DNA of 64,000 bases from contig NC_090252.1 in the NCBI RefSeq assembly GCF_037325665.1, positions 55,030,320-55,094,319 of the forward strand, written 5' to 3'. This document shows positions 11,263 through 21,301 of the stretch, in pieces. Within the stretch, counting starts at the first letter, position 1; every line of letters starts with the position of its first letter. Origin of the DNA: Littorina saxatilis (lineage: Eukaryota; Mollusca; Gastropoda; Littorinimorpha; Littorinidae). Both the position numbers and the translations under genes were made by a program. The notes below the pieces were generated by a model that was not told where the DNA came from, did no database searches, and worked only from the letters and a program-made list of their open reading frames with translations.

Positions 11263-14200
11263 GTGGCGATAACGAGGGGCTTGCTGCTGTAATTGGAGAG
11301 AGTAACAGGCAACACTCACTACAACAGCTCAAGGTCCGTCTTCACAACAAGCGTCTTAATCGCCATCTGACCAACAATGGGATGGAAAGGTGCTCAGTTT
11401 ACGCAGACGGGAACTGTTTCTTCAAAGCAGCGTCTCTGCATCTGCAACCCCATGATGCAGTTTCCTTGAGGGCAGCTCTGTGTCACCACATCCGACGAAA
11501 CATTGAACATTACATCAGCTTCTTCACCTGCACTACGACTGACGAAGCCCTCGCACAGATTGATGCCATGGAGGAAGGTGGTGTTTGGAACACTGCAGCC
11601 AATGACATCTTGCCCTTGGTACTTGCAGACTACAGCAAAAGAAGGGTGAAAATATTTTCAAGCCGTCGACATCAGAGTATTGTGGACATCTCGCCCTCAA
11701 TGCCAAACACATCTGTGGATGCATTCAGTCCCATCTACCTGGCACTGCTTGCTCCTGAGGGAGAACCAGAACACTTTGATGGTTGTCTTGCCAAGAAACG
11801 ACACTTGTACCACCAGTTCAGCCGACATGTCTCCCATCCATCCCACCAAAGTGCTGGATCAGCTGAAGCAGTTGTGTCTAGCCCCAGTACCTGTAGTTCG
11901 CCTGAACGAGATGGAACACCTGATCCCCGTGGCTCACCTGAACCGTCTGCAACACGAGATGGGACCCCTGATCCCCGTGGCTCACCTGAACCGTCTGCAA
12001 CACGAGATGGGACCCCTGACCCCCGTGGCTCACCTGAACCGTCTGCAACACGAGATGAGACCACTGACCCCCGTGGGTCACCTGAACCGTCTGCAACACG
12101 AGATGGGACCCCTGACCCCCGTGGCTCACCTGAACCGTCTGCAACACGAGATGGGACCCCTGACCCCCGTGGCTCACCTGAACTATCTGCAACACGAGAT
12201 GGGACCCCTGACCCCCGTGGCTCACCTGAACCGTCTGCAACACGAGATGGGACCCTTGACCCCCGTGGCTCACCTGAACTGTCTGCAACACGAGATGGGT
12301 CCCCTGACCCCCGTGGCTCACCTGAACTGTCTGCAACACGAGATGGGACCCCTGATCCCCGTGGCTCACCTGAACCGTCTGCAACACGAGATGGAAGCCC
12401 TGACCCCCATGGCTCACCTGAACCGTCTGCATCAACAACTAAGTCGCTGTCAACAATTTACAACACTCCTCCCAAAAAACCAGGCCGGAAAAGAAAATCA
12501 AAGCCAGAGGCATGGAAAAGAAATCAGCAAAAAAAGGCAAGACTAGAAGGGAAAGAGTATGTTAATTGCAGAGGAAAGGTAACAGAGGCCAGAAGTGTGA
12601 AACCTGTAGACTGCAGCAAATGTAAGTTGAAATGTTCAAGTCACATCAACATGGATCAACAAAGTTCCATATTTGATGCGTTTTACGGGCTGCAAGACTA
12701 CAATCGACAGAAAGATTACATTTGCACCCATGTGACGCAAAAGAACACGGTGACAATACTTGACGAAGAAACCATGACTCCCAAGAAGAAGACAAGGCAA
12801 GTGGCTCGGAAGTTCTTTCTTACAGTTGATGGCGAGAAAGTGCAAGTTTGTAAACGCTTTTTTCTGGGAACTCTCTCTGTTGGACATGCTTATGTTCAAC
12901 ACGCTTTGGGAAATGCCCAAGATGGAGTATTCAGTGGTCAGGATGGAAGGGGCAAACACACCCCTGGAAACAAAACAAGCGAAGAAGACAGGAGAAGAGT
13001 TCGAAAACACATCGAATCTTTTCCTTGCCTTGAGTCACACTACTGTCGAAAGTCTTCAGGCAGAAAGTTCCTGGACGAAACACTCTCCATAAAAGAGATG
13101 TACAGGCTTTTCACACAGGATTGCGCATCAGAAGGCGTTGTGCCAGTTAGTAGTAGTATTTACCGCCAAACCTTTGTAACTGAGTACAACTTAGCATTTC
13201 ATAAACCTAAAAAAGATCTGTGTCTACTCTGCTCACTTTATCATGACGCCCAGAAAAACAACACAGTAACGCCTGAACTGGAAGCTGACTATAGAGAACA
13301 CCAAGAAAAGAAACAGGAGAGCAGACAAGAAAAAACAAACGACAAAAAGCTAGCACAGGAAAACAACGAGATCAGTGTGGCGACATTTGATTTGGAGTCA
13401 GTCTTGTCAACACCCTGCAACAACATCAGCCAAACACACTACAAGAGAAAGCTGGCGGTTTACAACCTCAGTATCTACAACCTTGCTTCAAAAGAAGGAC
13501 AGTGTTTTGTCTGGGATGAAACCCACGGAAGAAAAGGCTCCTGTGAGATAGCAACATGCTTGTTCCATCACCTGAAATGCCTTCCACCACAGGTGAAACA
13601 CGTCATTTTGTACAGTGACACCTGTACTGGACAGAACAGGAACCAATATGTTGCTGCTGCTTTACTCCAAGCAGTGCAACAACTTCCTAACTTGGAGTGT
13701 ATTGATCAAAAGTTTCTTACCTCCGGACATACACATATGGAATGTGACAGCATGCATTCAGCAATTGAAACAGCAAAAAAGAAAATTCAAGTCGCCATCC
13801 CAGATCAGTGGCATTATGTTATTGAATGTGCACGATTGTCACAGCCATATACAGTTCATGAACTGGAATTCGGTGATTTCATCGACTATAAGAAGGTGGC
13901 AGCTTCAACAATGCGGAACACCAAAACGGATGCTGCCGGCAACCGCATCAACTGGCTACAAATATCATGGTTCCGCTTCAAAAAGGAGGATCCAGACACT
14001 GTTTTCTTCAAGTACCGGATGAAGGATGACTTCCAGCAGCTCAAGATCAGGGGCGGTCGCCGTGGCAGAACACCTTGCATGACCACAGAGCTACCGAGTC
14101 GCTACTTGGAGAGGCAGCCAATCTCGGCTGTTAAGAAAGCTGACCTGATGGATCTCTGCAGATTGAATGTGATCCCACAAAAACACCATCATTTTTATGA

Positions 14201-14282
14201 GGGATTGCCATGCAGCTTATCTGCTCCTGACCGGCTACCAGAGCCAGACATCACAGAGGATGTCGACACTGACGAGGGTTAA
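11263..14282 (+). CDS. OTU-domain/DDE-like transposase, main exon
   Basis: Residues are numbered from the ATG at 11382 (966 aa); with the upstream exon the protein is about 1036 aa. Residues 1-135 form an OTU-type cysteine protease: ADGNCFFKA with D9 and C12 as the catalytic-box residues, and EHFDG as the His box. OTU enzymes cut ubiquitin chains. Residues about 175-351 are eleven 16-residue Arg/Asp/Pro/Ser-rich repeats. A basic stretch follows (KKPGRKRKSK), then a Cys-containing region and a long domain with FDLES (D670), YSDTCTGQNRN (D746) and GHTHMECDSMHSAIE (D789/E796). That spacing fits an RNase H-fold DDE nuclease, and similar uncharacterised proteins are common in cnidarians and arthropods. 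Fusion of the two on one uninterrupted exon inside TIRs argues for a transposase. DDE assignment is inference; the OTU call is firm. Confidence 0.85.
11907..12434 (+). repeat. 48-bp coding minisatellite, 11 units
   Basis: Eleven units of exactly 48 bp, each starting CGAGATG, encoding RDGTPDPRGSPEPSAT with small variations. Because 48 is divisible by 3, a second + frame (288 codons) and minus frames also stay open; these are artefacts. The repeat forms the linker between the OTU and DDE-like parts. Confidence 0.95.
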
Positions 14283-15084
14283 ACACACAGATTTAAGTGA
14301 TGAAGTTCAGATGAGCTTACTCTACAAATTTTGTGTTTAACTGAACTTGAATTTCTATCTGTAAACTACTTGATTTCAAATTAACGTCAGTTAAACTTTC
14401 GGAATCAAATTTTCTTGTGCCTAGATTTGACATGTTTTCATCCTGGACTTAAAATAACTTTGAGTGACGTGTGTTGTGCCTGTGAAGAAAATAATTATTC
14501 ACATCGGATAATCAGTGTATATCCAGGTAAGCGGTCATTTTTTCACCTGTTTGAAATTACTGACCACTTTAGATTATTACTGTACATACTGACAAAAAAT
14601 GTACTAACAGCATGCTATTGATGCACAAACACTGGTACACAGTTTACAACCAGAACCCTTACCAGATGTTGGTATAACGTCTGAATACACTGTCAATTTC
14701 AGGTATGAATGTTGTCTTGGGAGTTCAAATACTTGGAATAATAGGTTTCACAAGTTGAGTACCGAAACGGTTTGATATGTTGAACCCTACACAAAAACCG
14801 AAGGGTTACCCCAAAGCCAGTGCTTGGTTATTGCCCCAAAAGTTGCTTATAATCAAAGTAAAGTTTGCAACCATAACCCTGCAAGTGTCTCGTGTTAGGT
14901 TCTGACTCTGTCCATGACAGTCCGTGGAAATGAAATATAAAGCCCACAAGCCTACATCGACTCATTGTAATGTTGTTGTTGTTACCACCCCAAATTAATC
15001 AGTATTCTGCTTAAACCACAGTCATTTTTCTCTACACTAGTAGCTTATTGACCAGAAACCAGTTTAACAGTGAGATAAAATTCT

Positions 15085-15426
15085 GAAAGCCACAACCCTA
15101 CAACGGGGAGATACTTGCTTGTGGCCTGACTGCCTGATCTCAGCTGGGTGCTCACAGAAAAGCCACAACCCTACAACGGGGAGGTGTTTGCTTGTGGCAT
15201 AACAGCCTGATCTCAGCTGGGTGCTAACAGAAAAGCCACAACCCTACAACGGGGAGGTGTTTGCTTGTGGCATAACAGCCCGATCTCAGCTGGGTGCTCA
15301 CAGAAAAGCCACAACCCTACAACGGGGAGGTGTTTGCTTGTGGCATAACAGCCCGATCTCAGCTGGGTGCTAACAGAAAAGGCACAACCCCACAACGGGG
15401 AGGTGTTTGCTTGTGGCATAACAGCA
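15085..15426. repeat. Five tandem ~72-bp subterminal repeats
   Basis: Units begin near 15085, 15157, 15231, 15303 and 15376. Each has GCCACAACCCTACAACGGGG followed by TTGCTTGTGGC and ATCTCAGCTGGGTGCT. The GCCACAACC/TTGTGGC pair is an internal inverted repeat, and its first half matches the transposon terminus. They lie about 250 bp inside the right end, a usual place for transposase-binding sites. Confidence 0.9.
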
Positions 15427-15677
15427 ACTCATTGTTCATGCTGTCTTCCCAGAACCAGAACCAAATATAAGTTTTAAATGTATATTGTGTATCTTTCTTG
15501 TACACATTTTCAGCAAAAAACTGTATCAGTAATAAAAATGCATAAATATCTACCAATGTGCGGAATCTTGTGTATTTATTTGAAAAACTGGAATTTTGGA
15601 GAGTGGCTGAACATTTCAATCGAGCATTACTCAAAATGGCTAAAATTGAGATGTGTGGTTGTGACTTTAAACAGACG

Positions 15678-16256
15678 ATTTTATGACACTTTCAATAAAA
15701 ACTGTCGATTTTGTCACTCATAGAAATATCGGAATTTGAATCACAAGAGTAATATTTCCTATTGCCTCATATATTGAAAATATATAGTGTTGTGTTTGAT
15801 TGAAAAGTCTGCTTTGAAATAAAGAAAACCGTTAAATAAACAATCTCTTTCTTTTTGGAACAAGACAGATAAAAATTAAACTTCGTCTACTCTTTATCAT
15901 TTTCTGAGACCAACATTATTTAGTTTTGTTGTGTTTAATGTTGCAAATATCTAAAAATGAAGAAATTCGTTAAACTTGCTGTATGTTATGTAATTTACAT
16001 ATTGTGTGTGATACGTGGAAAATGTGATACTATTTAATTGCATGTGTGATACAGGGACAATGTGATATATGTAGGCCTAGGCCTATACTAGTGACTACTG
16101 TGCGTGATACATGAAATGTGATATGAATGCTGTTTTTATATGTTATACTCTTACTTTCTGCCTATGTCTTAATCCCAAGCGCAAGACAAATTCTTCTATG
16201 TGAAAATTGAAGCCAATAAATTTGAAGTTGAAGTTGAAGTTGAAGTTGAAGTTGCT
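15678..16256 (+). repeat. Probable non-LTR element 3' tail
   Basis: AT-rich sequence ending in CCAATAAATTTGAAGTTGAA and about five (GAAGTT) units (about 16219-16254). A block with AAGCGCAAGACAAATTCTTC before the AATAAA-like signal resembles 3' UTRs of molluscan LINEs. No coding part is attached. The assignment is tentative. Confidence 0.45.
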
Positions 16257-16454
16257 TCAAACCTTCGACTTCCAAGATCAGAAAAGCCAACCAATAAATA
16301 AATGAACATCCTATTGAGTCTGGAACACGAAACTGGCATAGTAATGAAATGTGAGAGATTATGGCGTCGCCATTTTATGACCTTTAGCCTCCAAAGGTTC
16401 TTTCTCAAATTATCTTCAGGTCGTTCTCTACTGTCTCTGTCTATCTCTCTGTCC

Positions 16455-16456
16455 CT

Positions 16457-16530
<74 letters not shown>
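16455..16530. repeat. GT microsatellite
   Basis: A (GT)n tract preceded by TC-rich sequence. It is simple sequence. Confidence 0.97.
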
Positions 16531-16531
<1 letters not shown>

Positions 16532-18494
16532 CTCTCTGTGTCTTGTTTGATAAGGAAGGTTAGAGAGAACCAGAAGTATTTAATTGTGCATTTAATTGAC
16601 TGAATGTTAAATCACGCTTCAGCGATCTTGTTATCAAACCCTAATTCCACCCTCTTCTTCTTTCCGTTTGTAAACTGGAAGGGGTGATTATGTAGAGGTT
16701 ACATGCCGAGTCTCAGTAATTGTTAAAAATAATGGTCGAAGTTTGCGGATCATGAAAAATGCGAGCTTTAGCGAGACGAGGTATGTAACCTCTTTATTTC
16801 TCCTTTCTTCAGTTATTCAAAGAACAGAGGAGTTTTTGTGCGAATTCTATTCACTCGACCAGTCTACCTGCGCAGGCGATTGAAATAATGCACGATTGTA
16901 TAGTTCCGTGAAAATCATTCAATTCTGTTAACACTTCTTGTAAGTTTCTCTGTTTTGGACTAAAATCAAGTACACAGTTATGTTGCTATTCCCCCCTCTG
17001 CTTCTTTACCTCTGTAAACTTGTAAAGCTAGTTATTTTTCGATAATGACCCAGCAACCAAACAAATAACGAGCCAGCAACAGCCTGAATCCTCGATAGTG
17101 CAATGGGTTGAGAAGTTGCTCTGTTTCGGTACTAATTTTTGCGACTGAAAAGTTCCGAACGCTCTAATGTACGAAGTATGCATCTCTGGAGCAAACAAAA
17201 CAAACATACCGCATTTAAATTAACAACTACAGGCCTGAACACATGAATCTCCATATAAAATCCAGGAGTTCGGTTGTTTTCTGAATCTAGATCTGCCGTG
17301 CACAAACGTTCATCACAAGCAAATTCCCAAGGCAAGTAACTCATACTTTGTCTAGCGACAAGAGTAGTTCCCCTTCTTTTCACTCCGTTTCTCCGACCAC
17401 AGATTGAAATCCGACGGTCAGTTTTCAACAATATTTCATTTTATAAACAGATCACACGCAACCAAATGCACACATCTCCTCAATTTAAAGAACATAAAGC
17501 GGTTTCATTCACTATTTTCCCCACTATTTTCCCCAGAAAACTAAACTTCATGCAGTTTTTAGCGTTGGAACACGGGTGCAAAAGTTCGTCTGCTAGTCCC
17601 ATTTGACGAAAGAACATTATCCTAAGCGAGAAACACGAACGTCAAGTTCAAATCAAACCTGACACACACATTTTGACCCGTGCACAAAACGTTGTATCGA
17701 CAAACGAAGCGCAAACAAGACATAATAATAAAAGCAAAGAAAATAGCAACAACATATGCAAACATCTAACAAAGCCGAGCAAACAGAATGACAGGTCTAA
17801 TGAAAAACAAAGAGGCACTGAGTCGGAAACAAGATCGCGATTCTTTCCTTCGCTGCACGACGCAAATCTTCTGTGACCTTTGACCCAACGTAGCTTCCAC
17901 ATTCGATCACTAAGCCTAATATTTACAACTGAAAGCCGAGGGAGTGGAATACCGAGATGAACCTACATAACTGTGCATCCTCAAACCTGACATATTCATC
18001 CCAACATTTTATGAACTCAAAAACACAGAAAGTTGCTTTCACACGCCAGCTTTGATTGCCAGTGGTTATCAAAACGGAACTCGTGTGGTTATCAAAACGG
18101 AACTCGTGTTTCAAAGCATGGCTCCCTGTGTTGATTGTGCACTTATTTTCTCACTACCAAAATGATGACAAAAACGATGTTTAGTGGTTTGTTGTCAGAC
18201 CAGCTTTTTTGTCGGTCCGAGGGGGAGCAAGTCTGTCCACAACCCATCAACCATCTAATAATAACCAGATTGAATCCTCGATAGCTCTTAAGGTAGAAGT
18301 CCGTTTTTGAGGACTACCTTTTTAGCGATTGAAACATTTCGCACGATCACAATGTACATGACAAACCTCTCTGGCGCAGACAAAACATACAAACCGCATT
18401 AAGACTAACAAATACACGCCAAATGAACGAAAATAACACAACTGTACCCGCCTTCACAGCCACAACAGACGAAGTGAAAGTGTGCTTGATTTTA
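16531..18494. other. Intron 1 sequence with diverged direct repeats
   Basis: No exon is recognised. About 17085-17220 and 18270-18410 are diverged direct repeats sharing GAATCCTCGATAG, TCTCTGG.GCA.ACAAAAC and ACCGCATTAA-like blocks. A small foldback with arms GAGGTTACAT and ATGTAACCTC spans about 16697-16796. A 23-bp tandem duplication (GTGGTTATCAAAACGGAACT plus CGT) sits at 18062-18108. They may be remnants of one older element into which the neighbouring MITE inserted. Confidence 0.5.
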
Positions 18495-18498
18495 TTAA

Positions 18499-19252
18499 AG
18501 GCACAGTAAGCCTTCCGTAAACCATCACAGATATAACTGTCAGGCTTTTACACACAGTACAAACACCCTTTCATTTAAACACTCACAGCTTGAGAACATC
18601 CTAGGTGCCCTCCGTAAAGAGCGAGCAATTTTCAAAGAATTTATTTTTGAGTGGTTTATCTTACCCCTGAGCCATCGTGAACCCGTGTGATCAAGTTTCC
18701 CTTTTTCACAATGTAGTCGTCAGTTAGTAATTTGAATGCGACTCGCTGTGAGCTTATCTGCAATAGCACGTTATTAAGTACCTCTGACTATGCACGAAAC
18801 AAACGGCTGTGGTTCACAAGGACTCTAGCGATGGCTTTTGACTGTTCAGAGGAACTGGCGATAGGCATAAACCGTCGTCTGCTACGAGAACCACGACCTT
18901 GCGTGACCCTGCTTCCGGGCTTTTCTTTTTTCAAACTTTCAAAACTTCGAATTGTACTGATCTTGTCTTGATGAAAAAATAATTATTTTATGATTTAAGA
19001 ATGTTTGTGTAACAAGCTGTCAAATTATTATTTTGATTTTAAAAGTTAGGTCTAGCGCCAAAACGCACCACGGTCCGATTGTCTCTGACACTCTCTCCGC
19101 AAAATTAATTCTTTGAAAATTGCTCGCTCTTTACGTATAGGGCACCTAGCTAGGATGTCCCCGTTTGGTAAGTGTTCAAATGGAAGGGTGTTTGTCCTGT
19201 GTGTAAAAGCCTGACAGTATATGTGATGGTTTACGGGAGGCTTACTGTGCCT
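18499..19252. mobile_element. piggyBac-like MITE with TTAA target duplication
   Basis: A 754-bp non-autonomous element. Terminal AGGCACAGTAAGCCT is mirrored by AGGCTTACTGTGCCT at the far end, and the inverted similarity extends about 150 bp inward (CCATCACA, GTCAGGCTTTTACACAC, AGGTGCCC, AAAGAGCGAGCAATTTTC). TTAA lies immediately outside both ends (18495-18498 and 19253-19256), the signature of piggyBac insertion. There is no transposase inside. Confidence 0.85.
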
Positions 19253-19256
19253 TTAA

Positions 19257-19850
19257 GAAAGCAAAGAAACTGCTTATATCGCCACGCATCAACTGTAACA
19301 AGTTGCCTGAAGGAGAGATTAGGATTCGATCAAACCAGAGGCGCGAATATTCCCCAAATGTATCCCTGGAGAAGATACCTCAGCCATCCTCGAATCGAGT
19401 GTGTAACCTATCTATATACTTAGCCACACCGGGGACTGCGTTCCGCCTGTTTTCAGCTGGTACCGTTGTCACGCAAACGTAAGTGTCTTCATAAAAACAC
19501 AAACTACGACTTTCACACTGAACCAAGCTAACATTGATGAATATCAGTAGAAAGGGAATGACTGTTTTCTTTGCAGACAGCTATATATACTTACGTCTAT
19601 TGCTTACCGGTTCATTGACCGTGGCCGAATGTAGGGCCTGCATGCGTTTTTTGTGTGTGTGTGTGTGTGTATGTGTGTGTGCGCGTGTGTGTGTGTTTGT
19701 GTGTGCGTGTATGTGTGTGTGCGCGTGTGTGTGTGTGTGTGAAAATGAACGTTGAACGTAATTTTCTCTTTGACAAGGATATGAATTACAAATAATCCTC
19801 TATTTTTACTACTTTGGGTATATCTATGTTCATCTGTATCTGTACACGCA

Positions 19851-19896
<46 letters not shown>

Positions 19897-20031
19897 CACA
19901 CACCCACACACACACAGACACACACACATACACACACACAGACACACACACACACACACCGTCACACACACACACACACAGACACACACACAGACACACA
20001 CACACACATAGACACACACACACACACACCG

Positions 20032-20090
<59 letters not shown>

Positions 20091-20119
20091 TACATACACA
20101 CACACACACACACACACCG

Positions 20120-20170
<51 letters not shown>

Positions 20171-20251
20171 TACATACACAAGCAGGCTGTTCTATTATTG
20201 CTCCGCGTACCCTTCACTTTATTGGCTGGTTTATGTATCAAATGTTTTTAT
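19257..20251. repeat. GT and CA microsatellites in intron 1
   Basis: A (GT)n tract at about 19651-19740 is followed 105 bp later by a long (CA)n tract at 19846-20180 broken by CCGTC and GCATA units. The two tracts are mutually complementary and could form a large hairpin. The rest (19257-19650) has no recognised feature. Confidence 0.9.
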
Positions 20252-21118
20252 ATTTAGTCAAGTTTTGACTAAATATTTTAACATCGAGGGGGAATCGAAA
20301 CGAGGGTCGTGGTGTATGTGCGTGTGTCTGTGTGTCTGTGTGTGTGTGTGTGTGTGTAGAGCGATTCAGACTAAACTACTGGACCGATCTTTATGAAATT
20401 TGACATGAGAGTTCCTGGGTATGAAATCCCCATACGTTTTTTTCATTTTTTTGATAAATGTCTTTGATGACGTCATATCCGGCTTTTCGTGAAAGTTGAG
20501 GCGGCACTGTCACGCCCTCATTTTTCAACCAAATTGGTTGAAATTTTGGTCAAGTAATCTTCGACGAAGCCCGGACTTCGGTATTGCATTTCAGCTTGGT
20601 GGCTTAAAAATTAATTAATGACTTTGGTCATTAAAAATCTGAAAATTGTAAAAAAAAATAAAAATTTATAAAACGATCCAAATTTACGTTTATCTTATTC
20701 TCCATCATTTGCTGATTCCAAAAACATATAAATATGTTATATTTGGATTAAAAACAAGCTCTGAAAATTAAATATATAAAAATTATTATCAAAATTAAAT
20801 TGTCCAAATCAATTTAAAAACACTTTCATCTTATTCCTTGTCGGTTCCTGATTCCAAAAACATATATATATGATATGTTTGGATTAAAAACACGCTCAGA
20901 AAGTTAAAACAAAGAGAGGTACAGAAAAGCGTGCTATCCTTCTTAGCGCAACTACTACCCCGCTCTTCTTGTCAATTTCACTGCCTTTGCCATGAGCGGT
21001 GGACTGACGATGCTACGAGTATACGGTCTTGCTGAAAAATGGCATTGCGTTCAGTTTCATTCTGTGAGTTCGACAGCTACTTGACTAAATATTGTATTTT
21101 CGCCTTACGCGACTTGTT
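20252..21118. mobile_element. Dispersed hairpin-ended non-autonomous element (copy 1)
   Basis: About 867 bp, very similar (about 95% by eye) to 53441-54327, with a short relic at 37152-37350. It starts with the hairpin TAGTCAAGTTTTGACTA and ends TACGCGACTTGTTT. CTTGACTAAAT, about 30 bp from the right end, is the inverse of the left end, so the inverted repeats are subterminal on the right. An internal GT run lies at about 20321-20357. No ORF. No clear TIR or target duplication. This could be a Helentron-type derivative, but that is a guess. It lies 50 bp upstream of GIMAP exon 2. Confidence 0.75.
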
Positions 21119-21170
21119 TTCTGTTTATCTTAAGTCAAACATATAACTGAGCATCGGCATCTGCCCACAG

Positions 21171-21301
21171 GTCGTCGACACGCCTGATATTGATTGTTTC
21201 TCAAACAATCAGAAGGCAGTGGAGGAAAGCATCAATATGTGGAAAGGAGCGACAGACCAAGATCCCGATGCAATTCTCTACACCATCAGATGCGATGACA
21301 A
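21171..21301 (+). CDS. GIMAP/AIG1-like GTPase gene 1, second coding exon
   Basis: A 131-nt exon between a CCCACAG acceptor and an AA/GTATGA donor. It reads in phase 0 as VVDTPDIDCF... and ends DDK across the next junction. VVDTPD is the G3 (Walker B/switch II) motif of AIG1 GTPases, where the Asp contacts the magnesium ion. Gene 2 has the same exon (42524-42648), 6 nt shorter, starting VVDTPD and leaving in the same phase 2. It is isolated from exon 1 by 15 kb of transposons and from exon 3 by 16.5 kb. No disabling change is seen. Confidence 0.8.

Noticed and set aside
11680-12546. A second + strand 288-codon frame and minus-strand frames in the OTU gene
   Set aside because: They stay open only because the 48-bp minisatellite is divisible by 3; the main frame has the OTU and DDE-like motifs.
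15085-15426. Regular repeats resembling a CRISPR array
   Set aside because: The units are adjacent 72-bp tandem copies without unique spacers, in a eukaryotic transposon.
19604-20241. Long Cys-Val and His-Thr reading frames
   Set aside because: They are translations of (CA)n and (GT)n simple repeats, as are those near 60, 1600, 16480, 26300, 27200, 38400 and 43800.
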